Assembly: GCA_020796225.1 (NCBI GenBank)
Contig: CM036759.1
Span: 3,479,782-3,543,781 of the forward strand
Direction of reading: 5' to 3'
Length of the DNA stretch: 64,000 nucleotides
From: Arion vulgaris
Taxonomy: Eukaryota > Mollusca > Gastropoda > Stylommatophora > Arionidae
The position numbers and the translations under genes were made by a program. Shown piece by piece: positions 1 through 9,200 of this stretch (its first letter is position 1; each line of letters opens with the position of its first letter). Under the pieces are notes generated by a model, which saw only the letters and a list, made by a program, of their open reading frames with translations, searched no databases and had not been told where the DNA came from.

Positions 1-368
1 CAATCTCGAGTTGATATGGTGCGCGGGACATGCAAGAATTGTTTTTAAAAAAACCACGAAATTCGTCCTAGATGTTGCTATTTTTGTCATCAATGTATTA
101 AATTGCTGTAAACATTAGTTTTCTTCAACCATGCCAATGTAGACGTTAAATATATAGCACAAAGAAGGAAACTTCTAGATAGTATGATTGTTTGAATGAC
201 AACAAATATTTGGTAGCGTTGGGAACATGTGTAGTTCACATGCAAGTTTTCAAGTTATTTAATCAAATGGTTTCAAAGATACACAATTTTATCTGCGGAC
301 ATGACAAGTTGAACGGACTATAGTATGAATAACATATGGTATGATCACAGACAAATATAATTTCTTTC

Positions 369-416
<48 letters not shown>

Positions 417-440
417 AACACTAATTCGAATACTCCTCAC
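1..440. other. Non-coding flank downstream of calmodulin-like exon
   Basis: AT-rich sequence lying 3' of the 534-441 exon on the gene's strand. It holds a (CT)n microsatellite at about 366-416 (interrupted by TTT). I see no further EF-hand exon here, so the rest of the gene, if it continues, lies to the left of the window. No AATAAA is visible on the minus strand in this stretch. Confidence 0.6.
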
Positions 441-534
441 TTGAAGGCTTGTCTTAGTTCCTCTTCTGTGTCTGATTGCTTCAACTTCTTTGACATCATT
501 TGCAGAAACTCGTTGAAGTCAATGGAACCATTTC
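441..534 (-). CDS. Calmodulin-like gene, third visible exon (end of EF-hand 2 and central linker)
   Basis: On the minus strand the exon starts after ...ctgtag at 535-536 and its first two bases complete the Gly codon begun by the last base of the 29283-29140 exon. It encodes the second half of EF-hand loop 2 (GNGSIDFNE, with ligand-type N, S, D and E positions), then FLQMMSKK, an acidic linker (SDTEEE) and LRQAF. This matches the calmodulin order IDFPEFLTMMARK..DTDSEEEIREAF residue for residue in spacing. It ends at TTC AA followed by gtgagg, a good donor, giving 94 nt and phase 2. The equivalent vertebrate calmodulin exon is 107 nt, so the donor sits 13 nt earlier. If the donor is not used, the frame runs AAG TGA and the protein would stop here, after about 91 residues with only two EF-hands. 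The sequence differs at many sites from near-invariant calmodulin, so a calmodulin-like paralogue is more likely than calmodulin itself. Confidence 0.85.
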
Positions 535-546
535 CTACAGTCGGTG

Positions 547-708
547 AATTAAAACATAAATAACTTAGCCGTTACTACTACACAGAGAGGGATGACGTCA
601 TATCAGTCAGTCACGTGATATTTGTTCAATTAAAACATAAATAACTTAGCCGTTACTACTACACAGAGAGGGATGACGTCATATCAGTCAGTCACGTGAT
701 ATTTGTTT
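547..708. repeat. 81-bp direct duplication carrying CRE and E-box palindromes
   Basis: Two near-identical 81-bp copies begin at 547 and 628. Each contains a perfect TGACGTCA palindrome (CRE/ATF consensus) and, about 15 bp later, a perfect CACGTG E-box followed by ATATTTG. They lie in the long intron, 13 bp from the acceptor of the 441-534 exon. Regulatory function is inference only. Confidence 0.85.
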
Positions 709-1429
709 TCTATAACACTACAAATATGAAGTAAATACAAAAGACAACATTTAATACATCAACAACATTTCAAGAGAACAAACGAAAGAAATCATTCTAC
801 TAATGATAATATCAACAAAGATATCAGATTTATTTCTATTCATTTTATATGTAAATAACCTCATCTCTGGTTATTGGTTCATAGTTCATATGTACGGTTC
901 CAACTTCACTGCAACAGGTCACGCAATAATTGCTCTGTTCCTGTGCCAATGAAAATCACACGAAATGCTAACAACTGTCTCCTGTGAACTAATTCCATAA
1001 TGAAACAGTCAACAGCCACAAAAAGCAACCTGCACCGCATAAATGCATATGGCCGTCGCTAAAGTGTCAACACAAAACTGTTCATCACTTGAATTGCAGT
1101 TCATGTCGAAGGGAACATCAATCACGAAAAAATCCAAATTTCTGCACACGCAATATCACTGCATACAGCAGATTGAGTCGGATCGTCATAACCACTGTCC
1201 ACCATTTTCGGAATACCCACAACAAACGCACGGTTGACACAGCAAAAAGCATTCCATGTAACAGTCATAGCTCACAGCGTTGCTCAAGCACTAACTCAGT
1301 AGCTCGGCAAACAAAACCGGAAAATACCCGACCAAACATGGTGCAAATGCGCTAGCAAAGTTGTGTACAGAATCAAACAGTCCTGATACTGAATGGCCCT
1401 CCCGCATTTCGCCATTGCTGGCCAGATCG
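709..1429. other. Unannotated AT-rich intron sequence
   Basis: No repeat array, mobile-element frame or splice-bounded exon is recognisable. Short open frames around 1043-1355 have no recognisable motif. Confidence 0.5.
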
Positions 1430-1894
1430 GTTATTGGTTACTAAACTGACGTCATTGCACTCCGGCAGACCCATACGCTCTCAGTCTCCACCAACATATA
1501 TCGAAGAATATGCATACTGATGGTTTCCCTGGCTCGCTGATTAAACACACCCCTAGCATCCAGTTCTACTCGTACACTGGGTAACTCCAAACTGCCTAAA
1601 TCGCTGGATCGATTCAACATCGATTTTAGTGTCCTCATCCACCAGACAGTCGCTAAGAGACCGAAGAACATCCCCGTAATCCATCTTAAACTCTACAACA
1701 ATCGATGCTGTTGATGCTAGCCTGTCCGCTCTCTCATTACCGTAAACACCGCATGCCCAGGATAGTATTTCCACGTAAGACGGTTAGAAACTTCTATAGA
1801 CGACATCCACTCATACCGAAACCTGCCCTGTTGGATCTTGTGAAGCATTGACTGAGAGTCAGATACAACAACGGCCCCAGTAAATGAAGTCACA

Positions 1895-2144
1895 TGCCCG
1901 AGTGGTTACCGGGGCTCAAATTTGGGGTGTAAAGAATAGAACCACTGTTACCTGCCACGCATGTCGTAAGAGGCGACTTAGGAAGTTTGGATGAAATCGG
2001 ATGCACGTGTCCTAAACGTGTAGTCTATGCGTTTAGGGGCCTACAAACCAATGTGCAACGTATACACGTTCTTGGCAAAGATCAAACATATCACAAAGGG
2101 ATTAAAATTGGTCGTAAAGAACAAACGCAAAGAAGAAGAAGAAG
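1895..2144 (+). mobile_element. SINE family A, full-length copy (250 bp) nested in LINE
   Basis: Flanked by a perfect 12-bp target-site duplication, aatgaagtcaca (1883-1894 and 2145-2156). It starts with an A-box-like tRNA motif, tgcccgagtggttaccgg, has a B-box-like ggctcaaattt nearby, a central block catgtcgtaagaggcgact, then gaaatcggatg, and ends in a (GAA)n tail. It interrupts the RNase H frame of the surrounding LINE. Removing it restores the SVTSF-TGAVVVSDSQ reading on the minus strand. A second intact copy lies at 52969-53221. Confidence 0.9.
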
Positions 2145-2216
2145 AATGAAGTCACAGAGAGCCAAATGAGGGCAGCAGTAACGGCCTCAACCTCCATCCT
2201 CATAGTAAAAGAAGTA

Positions 2217-2475
2217 AAGGAACCCTTTCATACCTCGTGGTATATAGGTCAATACATTGTTAGGCCTGTATTTTTCATTGACCGTCGGCACACGACGAGT
2301 GATGTGGTCAGCATCACGCCGGCCGCCTTTACTTTCACAGAGCATGTCTGGTACCCAGTTGAGGCTGGGTCGACCTGAAACCGTCGCGGTCGGGAAAAAT
2401 TCCACGCACATTGCGGGAACCCAGACCACCAGCCTTGCGAAGCGAGTTCACTAACAACTACGCTACAGCGGCTCT
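2217..2475 (-). mobile_element. SINE family B, tRNA-headed, nested in the same LINE
   Basis: On the minus strand the head reads gctgtagcgtagttgttag (A-box-like), then tggtctgggttcccgc (B-box-like), spaced as in a tRNA. The flanks 2192-2216 and 2476-2498 are imperfect direct repeats sharing ctccatcctcata and agaagtaa, consistent with an aged target-site duplication of more than 20 bp. Only one copy was found in the window. Confidence 0.75.
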
Positions 2476-3567
2476 CTCCATCCTCATACTAGAAGTAATT
2501 GTCCTGTATGCCCCACTTTGCTCTGCAACAGCCCTGCCATGCGCATTAGCCAAGAAACCCCAGCCGGATTTCTCACCACGTTGAACCGACCCATCGGTAT
2601 ATATAACAACATCATCATCCCTGCATTATCTTCTATCAGCTGCTTAACTGCGAGATCAGCCTTCATGTTGCCCCAATCTCTACATTCTCTTCCAAGAGTA
2701 ATGATAACGTTGAGATAGTTGGTCATGCTACCATCTGTTGGGATCCATTCTTCCCCTTTTGGTAGGGTCGCAACCGTAGTCACCTGGCCAATTGTTCTCT
2801 CAGCCTGTGCCATCCGCGACATGCCACGCTTGATTCTCATGCCCTTAACATCATTAGTGTTCTTGTGTAGTGGATGTCTTTATCCGAAGTAACCCGCATA
2901 TATGACTTGGTTTGGGCGATTGTATGACGGGAGCGTAGTGACAGAAGGCCAAGCATATATTTCATCTTCACAATGGGGTATCTCTAGTGCAGCCCAGAAC
3001 TATACGCATACCTTCATTCTGAACCCGTTTGAGTCGTTCACATTGTGATCTTGATATCGTAAGAATTCCGAGTCCGTAATCTACCACTCACATAACCAGT
3101 CGATCGAACTAAAAGGGCAAGTAGTCTCTGCTCAATGTGTACGGCCACCATAACTTTGAGAGCCGCAAGACCACGCTTGTACCGTTGTATCGTCTGTTCA
3201 ATATGGTGTTTGAAAGATAGACTACGATCAAAGGTTATTCCAAGATAGCGCAGCCTGTCTCTGCGCCCGATGGTATGTTCATCAAAGATTACACAGGGTA
3301 GGTCAGCCTTGACGATGTGATTATTCAACGAGCACCACAACATACAGGCTTTTTCAGGATTGACCTGAGAGCGAGACTCTCTACACCAACCCGAGATGGT
3401 ATGCAATGTTTTCTGAATGTCGTCAACCATCTCTCATCTATCTGACTCAGTCCTATATATTAAGATATCATCTGCAAATGTCAATGTCCGACCCAATCCG
3501 GTTGGCTGAATAATGATTTAGTCATTTGTTGTTATTTGTTCATTAATTTAACTTTCTGGACCTAATC

Positions 3568-3802
3568 TTACTCTCTTTCTCTCTCTCTCTCTCTCTATTT
3601 CTCTCTATCTCTATTTCTCTCTCTCTATTTCTCTCTCTATCTTTTCTCTATTCTCTCTCTCTATTTCCCTCTCTATCTCTCTCTCCATTTCTCTCTCTCT
3701 CTCTCTATTTCTCTCTCTCTATTTCTCTCCCTTTCTCTCTCTCTCTCTCTCTATTTCTCTCTCTCTATTTCTCTTTCTCTCTATTTCTCTCTCTCTCTCT
3801 CT
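3568..3802. repeat. (CT)n / CTATTT microsatellite
   Basis: Pyrimidine-only strand made of CT runs interrupted by tatttct. It directly follows the 5' side of the decayed LINE. Confidence 0.95.
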
Positions 3803-4112
3803 GTCAACTGCTGTAATAGATTACAGTAAATGATCTACAAAGTCTGTTCTGTGATTGTCTTTGCTTCAAATAGAGTTGAGGTCAACTAGTCTCTGTTAGG
3901 TAGAGCGGTAAGTGAAAATTAGTATTCTGTTAATGACCAATAGAAAACACACCAACCCACCTCCCAGCGGTGTAGACAGAAACTTTGATCGCCAGGTCTC
4001 TAAGGTCAACAGGTCTATAACTTGCATAGAATGATAGATTACTCTAGGTCAGGTTTTGCGTGTGTGTGTGTGCTTTTTAGAGAGGCGAACCCAAATACAA
4101 AGCATACAGAAA
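3803..4112. other. Unannotated spacer before SINE tail
   Basis: Low-copy sequence with no coding signal. A short GT run lies at 4060-4071. The right end runs into SINE-tail sequence at 4113. Confidence 0.4.
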
Positions 4113-4455
4113 CCGGATATGCCGACCTATGGGTCTATAGGCATCTAACTGGCACAACAAACTCATGCTCCAAGGTCATCTAACTGGCACAACAAACTCA
4201 TGCTCCAAGGTCATCTAACTGGCACAACAAACTCATGCTCCAAGGTCATCTAACTGGCACAACAAACTCATGCTCCAAGGTCATCTAACTGGCACAACAA
4301 ACTCATGCTCCAAGGTCATCTAACTGGCACAACAAACTCATGCTCCAAGGTCATCTAACTGGCACAACAAACTCATGTTCCAAGGTCATCTAACTGGCAC
4401 AACAAACTCATGCTCCAAGGTCATCTAACTGGCACAACAAACTCATGCTCCAAGG
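4113..4455 (+). repeat. 35-bp tandem array growing from a SINE tail
   Basis: A SINE tail related to those at 5220 and 27150 (aaccggatatgccgacctat, then taggcatctaactggcacaac) passes without a break into about nine copies of a 35-bp unit. The unit is atctaactggcacaac followed by aaactcatgctccaaggtc. The first unit is the SINE tail itself, so the array arose by amplification of the element's 3' end. Confidence 0.9.
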
Positions 4456-4595
4456 TACAAATTACATACAGAACAGAAAGAGTGATTTAACAAATGACAT
4501 ACAGAACAGAAAGAGTGATTTAATAAATGACATACAGAACAGAAAGAGTGATTTAATAAATGACATACAGAACAGAAAGAGTGATTTAACAAATG
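4456..4595. repeat. 33-bp tandem repeat, four copies
   Basis: Unit starts acatacagaacagaaagag and continues tgatttaataaatg. Copies differ only by t/c in taataaa/taacaaa. It is adjacent to the 35-bp array. Confidence 0.9.
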
Positions 4596-4634
4596 CTTGA
4601 TGTAGAGTGAATACAGATAGTTACAAAATAGTGT

Positions 4635-4735
4635 TGTATTGTCTAGTGTTTGCTCAGTTTGTATTGTCTAGTGTTTGTTCAGTTTGTATTGTGTAGTGTT
4701 TGCTCAGTTTGTATTGTCTAGTGTTTGTTCAGGAA
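4635..4735. repeat. 25-bp tandem repeat, four copies
   Basis: Repeats of gtattgtctagtgtttg plus ctcagttt, with single-base variants (tgtgtag, gttcag). Confidence 0.9.
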
Positions 4736-4786
4736 TCCAGTGTAATATGTTTTTATAGCATGGATGGAAAGAGTATCCAAGGGTTA

Positions 4787-5097
4787 AATTATGCTCGGGG
4801 TCAAAGGCGGAAGTCAGAGGGGCAACGTCGCGCCAGGTTTAGTGAGCTGGCACTAAGCAAGACTCTGCCACACCTCCACGTGGTGACCCTGGAAACAGAC
4901 AGAAGATCATGTTTAGTTAAACGGGTACAATCGAGTGAGAGCTACTCTGGTATAAGTAGTAGTGCAGATGCAGTTACTTTTGATGAGTTCTGCTGACAAC
5001 ACAGACGAGCAGAATCCCAGAGTGACTAGTTCTGCACGTTTCTCCCGGTCCCAGAGTGACTAGTTCTGCCGATGGGAAAAGCTGAAACGTTAAAATC
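4787..5097 (+). mobile_element. Repeat family X, 5' part (copy X1)
   Basis: Begins with ctcggggtcaaaggcg and contains gcgcgccaggtttagtgag-like, cgtggtgaccctgg, gagagctactctgg and cccagagtgact blocks, in the same order as the 5' ends of the copies at 49830 and 58561 (minus). It is divergent and lacks the 3' three-quarters of the element. A 98-residue open frame crosses it but has no recognisable domain. Confidence 0.75.
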
Positions 5098-5290
5098 GCA
5101 TGTGTGATGCTGTGGCCTGCAAGGGAAGCAAAGAATAGCACCACTGCAACCTACAATGCATGTCGTAAGAGGCGACTGATGTAGGCCCTAGAGATGTTTC
5201 TCTAGTAAATGAAAAGCATCGCAGAAATCGGATGTGCTGGCCTACTTGAGGCGCATAACTGGCACAGCGTACAATCGCTCTTAGGCTCAT
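5098..5290 (+). mobile_element. SINE related to family A (A-prime), joined to family X
   Basis: Carries the family A core (agaatagcaccact..., then catgtcgtaagaggcgact) and gaaatcggatgtgctggcct. Its 3' tail differs, ending taactggcacagcgtac instead of (GAA)n. The tRNA-like head of family A is absent. The family X 5' fragment abuts it instead. Confidence 0.7.
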
Positions 5291-5808
5291 ATCACATACA
5301 AATCACGACACAGAGTGGTTGACAAGTGGTTGATATGGAGCGTTCGAAGTAGAAGACTTAGGCTCAGATCACATACAAATCACGACACAGAGTGGTTGAC
5401 AAGTGATCGATATGGAGCGTTCGAAGTAGAAGACTTAGGCTCAGATCACATACAAATCACGACACAGAGTGGTTGACAAGTGATCGATATGGAGCGTTCG
5501 AAGTAGAAGACTTAGGCTCAGATCACATACAAATCACGACACAGAGTGGTTGACAAGTGATCGATATGGAGCGTTCGAAGTAGAAGACTTAGGCTCAGAT
5601 CACATACAAATCACGACACAGAGTGGTTGACAAGTGATCGATATGGAGCGTTCGAAGTAGAAGACTTAGGCTCAGATCACATACAAATCACGACACAGAG
5701 TGGTTGACAAGTGATCGATATGGAGCGTTCGAAGTAGAAGACTTAGGCTCAGATCACATACAAATCACGACACAGAGTGGTTGATATGGAGCGTTCGAAG
5801 TAGAAGAA
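5275..5808 (+). repeat. 77-bp tandem array, about seven copies
   Basis: The unit begins aagacttaggctcagatcac and includes acacagagtggttgac and gatatggagcgttcgaagtag. The array starts in the tail of the SINE at 5098-5290, the second array in this window that begins in this SINE tail. The last copy has lost the aagtgatc segment. Confidence 0.95.
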
Positions 5809-6253
5809 TGGTAAAACTGGCAAGGTAAGAGTCGTTCAGAGTCACGTCCCCTCGAAGCAATGGTCGCACTCATATGCCGGCTTTTGGCAGAATCGTCGGA
5901 AAAGAGAAAACATGTCGTGTCGACACAAGGGAAGATTGCAGTAAATTCCATATCAGAGGCCAAGCGCAGATACATTTACTGGGTAAGTTGTCCGAGCGCA
6001 AATCCCAAAGTTGCGTTCTAGCAAAACTGCCCTCCCTGTGACAATAGAGGAAGGTACTGTTGCACAAGCAACTAACATTCTCGGAAGAACTGGGGTGGGT
6101 GATGTTAGCGAGCGCAACATTTCGGTTGCGTTGCTAAGCGCCGAAAGAAACGACCTTCTAAAATATATGTCAGCAGCCCAGTCCAGTGTTTCGGAACAGG
6201 AAAATGCAGATGACATTTCAAATTGCCAAGTTCCGTTATGCCCCGAAACGGCT
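5809..6253 (+). pseudogene. Unidentified protein-like remnant next to the satellite
   Basis: Two plus-strand frames read like protein. About 5846-5980 gives MVALICRLLAESSEKRK..., and about 6005-6245 gives LPVTIEEGTVAQATNILGR... and LLSAERNDLLKYM.... They are offset by a frame and separated by a stop in ACTGG gtaagt, which could be a donor site or a frameshift. I recognise no family. Composition is unlike the surrounding repeats. It ends where the 31-bp satellite starts. It may be a transposon remnant or an exon of an unrelated gene in the intron. Confidence 0.35.
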
Positions 6254-9200
6254 GGGAATACCAGGAATAAACTCACCCGTGGATAGAATACCAGGAATAA
6301 ACTCCACCGTGGATAGAATACCAGGAATAAACTCACACCGTGGATATAATACAGGAATAAACTCACCCGTGGATAGAATACAGGAATAAACTCACACCGT
6401 GGATAGAATACCAGAATAAACTCACCGTGGATAGAATACCAGGAAGAAACTCCCCCGTGGATAGAATACCAGGGAATAGACTCACCGTGGATAGAATACC
6501 AGGAATAAACTCCACCGTGGATAGAATACCAGGAATAAACTCACACCGTGGATAGAATACCAGGAATAAACTCACACCGTGGATAGAATACCAGGAATAA
6601 ACTCACACCGTGGATAGAATACCAGGAATAAACTCACACCGTGGATATAATACCAGGAATAAACTCACACCGTGGATAGAATACCAGGAATAAACTCACA
6701 CCGTGGATAGAATACCAGGAATAAACTCACACGTGGATAGAATACAGGAAGAAACTCACACCGTGGATAGAATACCGGAATAAACTCACCGTGGATAGAA
6801 TACAGGAATAAACTCACACCGTGGATAGAATACCAGGAATAAACTCACACCGTGGATAGAATACCAGGAATAAACTCACACCGTGGATAGAATACCGGAA
6901 TAAACTCACACCGTGGATAGAATACCAGGAATAAACTCACACCGTGGATAGAATACCAGGAATAAACTCACCCCGTGGATAGAATACCAGGAATAAACTC
7001 ACACCGTGGATAGAATACCCGGGAAAAAACTCACACCGTGGATATAATACCAGGAATAAACTCCACCGTGGATAGAATACCAGGAATAAACTCACACCGT
7101 GGATAGAATACCCGGAATAAACTCACACCGTGGATAGAATACCAGGAATAAACTCACACCGTGGATAGAATACCAGGAATAAACTCACACCGTGGATAGA
7201 ATACCAGGAATAAACTCACACCGTGGATAGAATACCAGGATAAACTCACCGTGGATAGAATACCAGGAATAAACTCACCGTGGATATAATACCAGGAATA
7301 AACTCACACCGTGGATAGAATACCAGGAATAAACTCACACGTGGATAGAATACCAGGAATAAACTCACACCGTGGATAGAATACAGGAATAAACTCCACC
7401 GTGGATAGAATACCAGAATAAACTCACACCGTGGATAGAATACCAGGAATAAACTCACACCGTGGATAGAATACCAGGAATAAACTCCCACCGTGGATAG
7501 AATACCAGGAATAAACTCACCCCGTGGATAGAATACCAGGAATAAACTCACACCGTGGATAGAATACCAGGAATAAACTCACACCGTGGATAGAATACCA
7601 GAATAAACTCACCGTGGATAGAATACCCGGAATAAACTCACACCGTGGATAGAATACCAGGAATAAACTCACACCGTGGATAGAATACCAGGAATAAACT
7701 CACACCGTGGATAGAATACAAGGAATAAACTCACACCGTGGATATAATACCAGAATAAACTCACACCGTGGATAGAATACCAGGAATAAACTCACACCGT
7801 GGATAGAATACCAGGAATAAACTCACACCGTGGATAGAATGCCAGGGAAAAAACTCACACCGTGGATAGAATACCAGGAATAAACTCACACCGTGGATAG
7901 AATACCAGGAATAAACTCACACCGTGGATAGAATACCAGGAATAAACTCACACCGTGGATAGAATACCAGGAATAAACTCACACCGTGGATAGAATACCA
8001 GGAATAAACTCACACCGTGGATATAATACCAGGAATAAACTCACACCGTGGATAGAATACCAGGGAATAAACTCACACCGTGGATAGAATACCAGGAATA
8101 AACTCACACCGTGGATAGAATACCAGGAATAAACTCACACCGTGGATAGAATACCAGGAATAAACTCACACCGTGGATAGAATACAAGGAATAAACTCAC
8201 ACCGTGGATAGAATACCAGGAATAAACTCACACCGTGGATAGAATACCAGGAATAAACTCACCCCGTGGATAGAATACCAGGAATAAGCTCACCGTTGAT
8301 AGAATACCAGGAATAAACTCACACCGTGGATAGAATACCAGGAATAAACTCACCCCGTGGATAGAATACCAGGAATAAACTCACACCGTGGATAGAATAC
8401 CAGGAATAAACTCACACGTGGATAGAATACCAGGAATAAACTCACACCGTGGATAGAATACCAGAATAAACTCACACCGTGGATAGAATACCAGGGAATA
8501 ACTCACACCGTGGATAGAATACCAGGAATAAACTCACACCGTGGATAGAGATACCAGGAATAAACTCACACCGTGGATAGAATACCAGGGAAAAAACTCC
8601 CCGTGGATAGAATACCAGGAATAAACTCACCGTGGATAAGAATACTCCAAGAAGGAATAAACTCACACCGTGGATAGAATACCAGGAATAAACTCCCACC
8701 GTGGATAGAATACCAGGAATAAACTCACACCGTGGATAGAATACCAGAATAAACTCACACCGTGGAAATAGAATACCAGGAATAAACTACACCGTGGATA
8801 GAATACCAGGAATAAACTCACACCGTGGATAGAATACCAGGAATAAACTCACCCCGTGGATAGAATACCAGGAATAAACTCACACCGTGGATAGAATACC
8901 AGGAATAAACTCACACCGTGGATAGAATACCAGGAATAAACTCACACCGTGGATAGAATACCAGGAATAAACTCACACCGTGGATAGAATACCAGGAATA
9001 AACTCACACCGTGGATAGAATACCCGGAATAAACTCACACCGTGGATAGAATACCAGGAATAAACTCACACCGTGGATAGAATACAAGGAATAAACTCAC
9101 ACCGTGGATAGAATACCAGGAATAAACTCACACCGTGGATAGAATACCAGGAATAAACTCACACCGTGGATAGAATACCAGGAATAAACTCACACCGTGG

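Larger units (their letters stand above)
1430..3520 (-). mobile_element. Nimb-like non-LTR retrotransposon, decayed 3' half (RT and RNase H)
   Basis: Reading leftwards from about 3475, the RT palm is recognisable: LTFADDILIYR with the catalytic ADD pair, then SQVNPEKA, the LRYLGITFDRSLSF motif with HHIEQ, and the thumb-like region KRGLAALKVMVAVHIEQR. After a frame-broken connection, an RNase H domain starts with IYTDGSV and SGWGFLANAHG (about 2610-2540). It continues MRMEVEAVTAALIW, then VVSDSQSMLHKIQQ and finally GVYGNERADRLAS (about 1730-1690), so the D, E, D, D catalytic residues are all visible. It is interrupted by two SINEs and several frameshifts, so it is not functional. The 3' end near 1430 (taaccaataacc-type tail) is shared with the fragment at 36108-36297. 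Assignment to the Nimb clade of the I group is from remembered family resemblance. Confidence 0.85.
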
